This document shows positions 63,832-64,000 of a stretch of 64,000 bases of DNA, one piece after another (within the stretch, counting starts at the first letter, position 1; the number at the start of each line of letters is the position of its first letter). Under the pieces are notes generated by a model. That model was not told the origin of the DNA. It made no database searches and saw only the letters and a program-made list of their open reading frames with translations. The translations under genes were made by a program, and so were the position numbers. The stretch is from Promicromonosporaceae bacterium (GTDB taxonomy: Bacteria; Actinomycetota; Actinomycetes; Actinomycetales; Cellulomonadaceae): assembly GCA_009783295.1 (NCBI GenBank), contig WRHK01000009.1, positions 17,995 through 81,994 on the forward strand, written 5' to 3'.

Positions 63832-64000
63832 TCAGCGCGGGCGGCGGCCCTTCCCCCGCCCCGCGCCGCCCTTGCTCGCCGCCGGGCGGCCGGTCGCCGC
63901 GCGGCGGGCCGCCGCGGCTCGCGAGGCGGCACGCTTCGCGGCCCCGGCGCCCCTGACCGCCCCCCCCCCCCTCCCCCCCGGCCCCCTCCGCGCCGCCCCC
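63832..64000 (-). CDS. basic C-terminal tail of an incomplete gene
   Basis: Reading the minus strand back from TGA at 63832-63834 gives an Ala/Arg/Lys-rich tail (AAKRAASRAAAARR, then GKGRRPR) as found at the ends of actinobacterial helicases or nucleoid-like proteins. The reading frame further upstream cannot be trusted because of the homopolymer C tract at 63958-63978. No identity can be given. Confidence 0.35.
   Translation of the reverse strand, partial: GAARRGPGGRGGGAVRGAGAAKRAASRAAAARRAATGRPAASKGGAGRGKGRRPR

Overview
The window is high-GC actinobacterial chromosome, most likely order Micrococcales and Cellulomonas/Promicromonospora-like. Supporting signs are a WhiB1 next to a PdtaS kinase, a mycothiol S-conjugate amidase, actinobacterial-type coproporphyrin ferrochelatase/HemQ, a CebEFG/CebR cellobiose system, and a GH94 cellobiose phosphorylase that, from memory, closely resembles the Cellulomonas gilvus enzyme. 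No phage, insertion sequence, rRNA, tRNA or CRISPR array was recognised.

Layout. 1-10.9 kb: envelope/glycan genes (hexapeptide acyltransferase fragment, GT2 glycosyltransferase, DUF2304, dTDP-glucose 4,6-dehydratase, two LytR-CpsA-Psr proteins), then four secreted FG-GAP-like repeat proteins on the minus strand; a fifth paralogue lies at 58.9 kb. 10.9-18 kb: purK-purE, an OmpR-type and a NarL-type two-component pair in divergent orientation, and a Vsr/DUF559-like nuclease gene. 18.3-28.8 kb: MacB-like ABC exporter, an orphan EccC/FtsK-like ATPase, a small membrane protein, whiB1, pdtaS and a DUF2505 gene. 29-39 kb: a cellobiose regulon (cebE-cebF-cebG, GH1 beta-glucosidase, LacI-type cebR, second DUF559-like nuclease, GH94 phosphorylase) with LacI-type operators TGGGAGCG(C/T)T(A/C)CCA before cebE and before the GH94 gene. 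39-49.5 kb: bifunctional proline catabolism enzyme, aldo/keto reductase, glutamate dehydrogenase, HemK-like methyltransferase, hemH-hemQ, hexapeptide protein, glycerate kinase. 49.5-58.8 kb: a block whose order recalls M. tuberculosis Rv1079-Rv1086 (short-chain cis-prenyltransferase, hemolysin III, small membrane protein, mca, DUF4307, greA, metB) with ilvA and an AI-2E permease inserted. 58.9-64 kb: fifth repeat protein, YdeI-like protein, MsrA, ATP-dependent DNA ligase, and the tail of a basic protein running off the end in a suspicious C-rich tract.

The most unusual theme is a set of palindromic/inverted repeat families (A-D below). Two ~1.2 kb cassettes each consist of a DUF559/AbiEi-type PD-(D/E)xK nuclease gene bounded on both sides by family-specific palindromes (family A at ~17 kb, family B at ~36 kb). 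A third family-B palindrome lies alone at 43.4 kb with compensatory arm changes. Two regular 20-bp-period arrays of GCGAGATAG (family C) sit between convergent genes, and a hairpin (family D) ends the DNA ligase gene. In families A, C and D the element itself supplies the stop codon of the adjacent gene. I infer a REP-like element system possibly linked to Vsr-like nucleases; this is a hypothesis from structure only.
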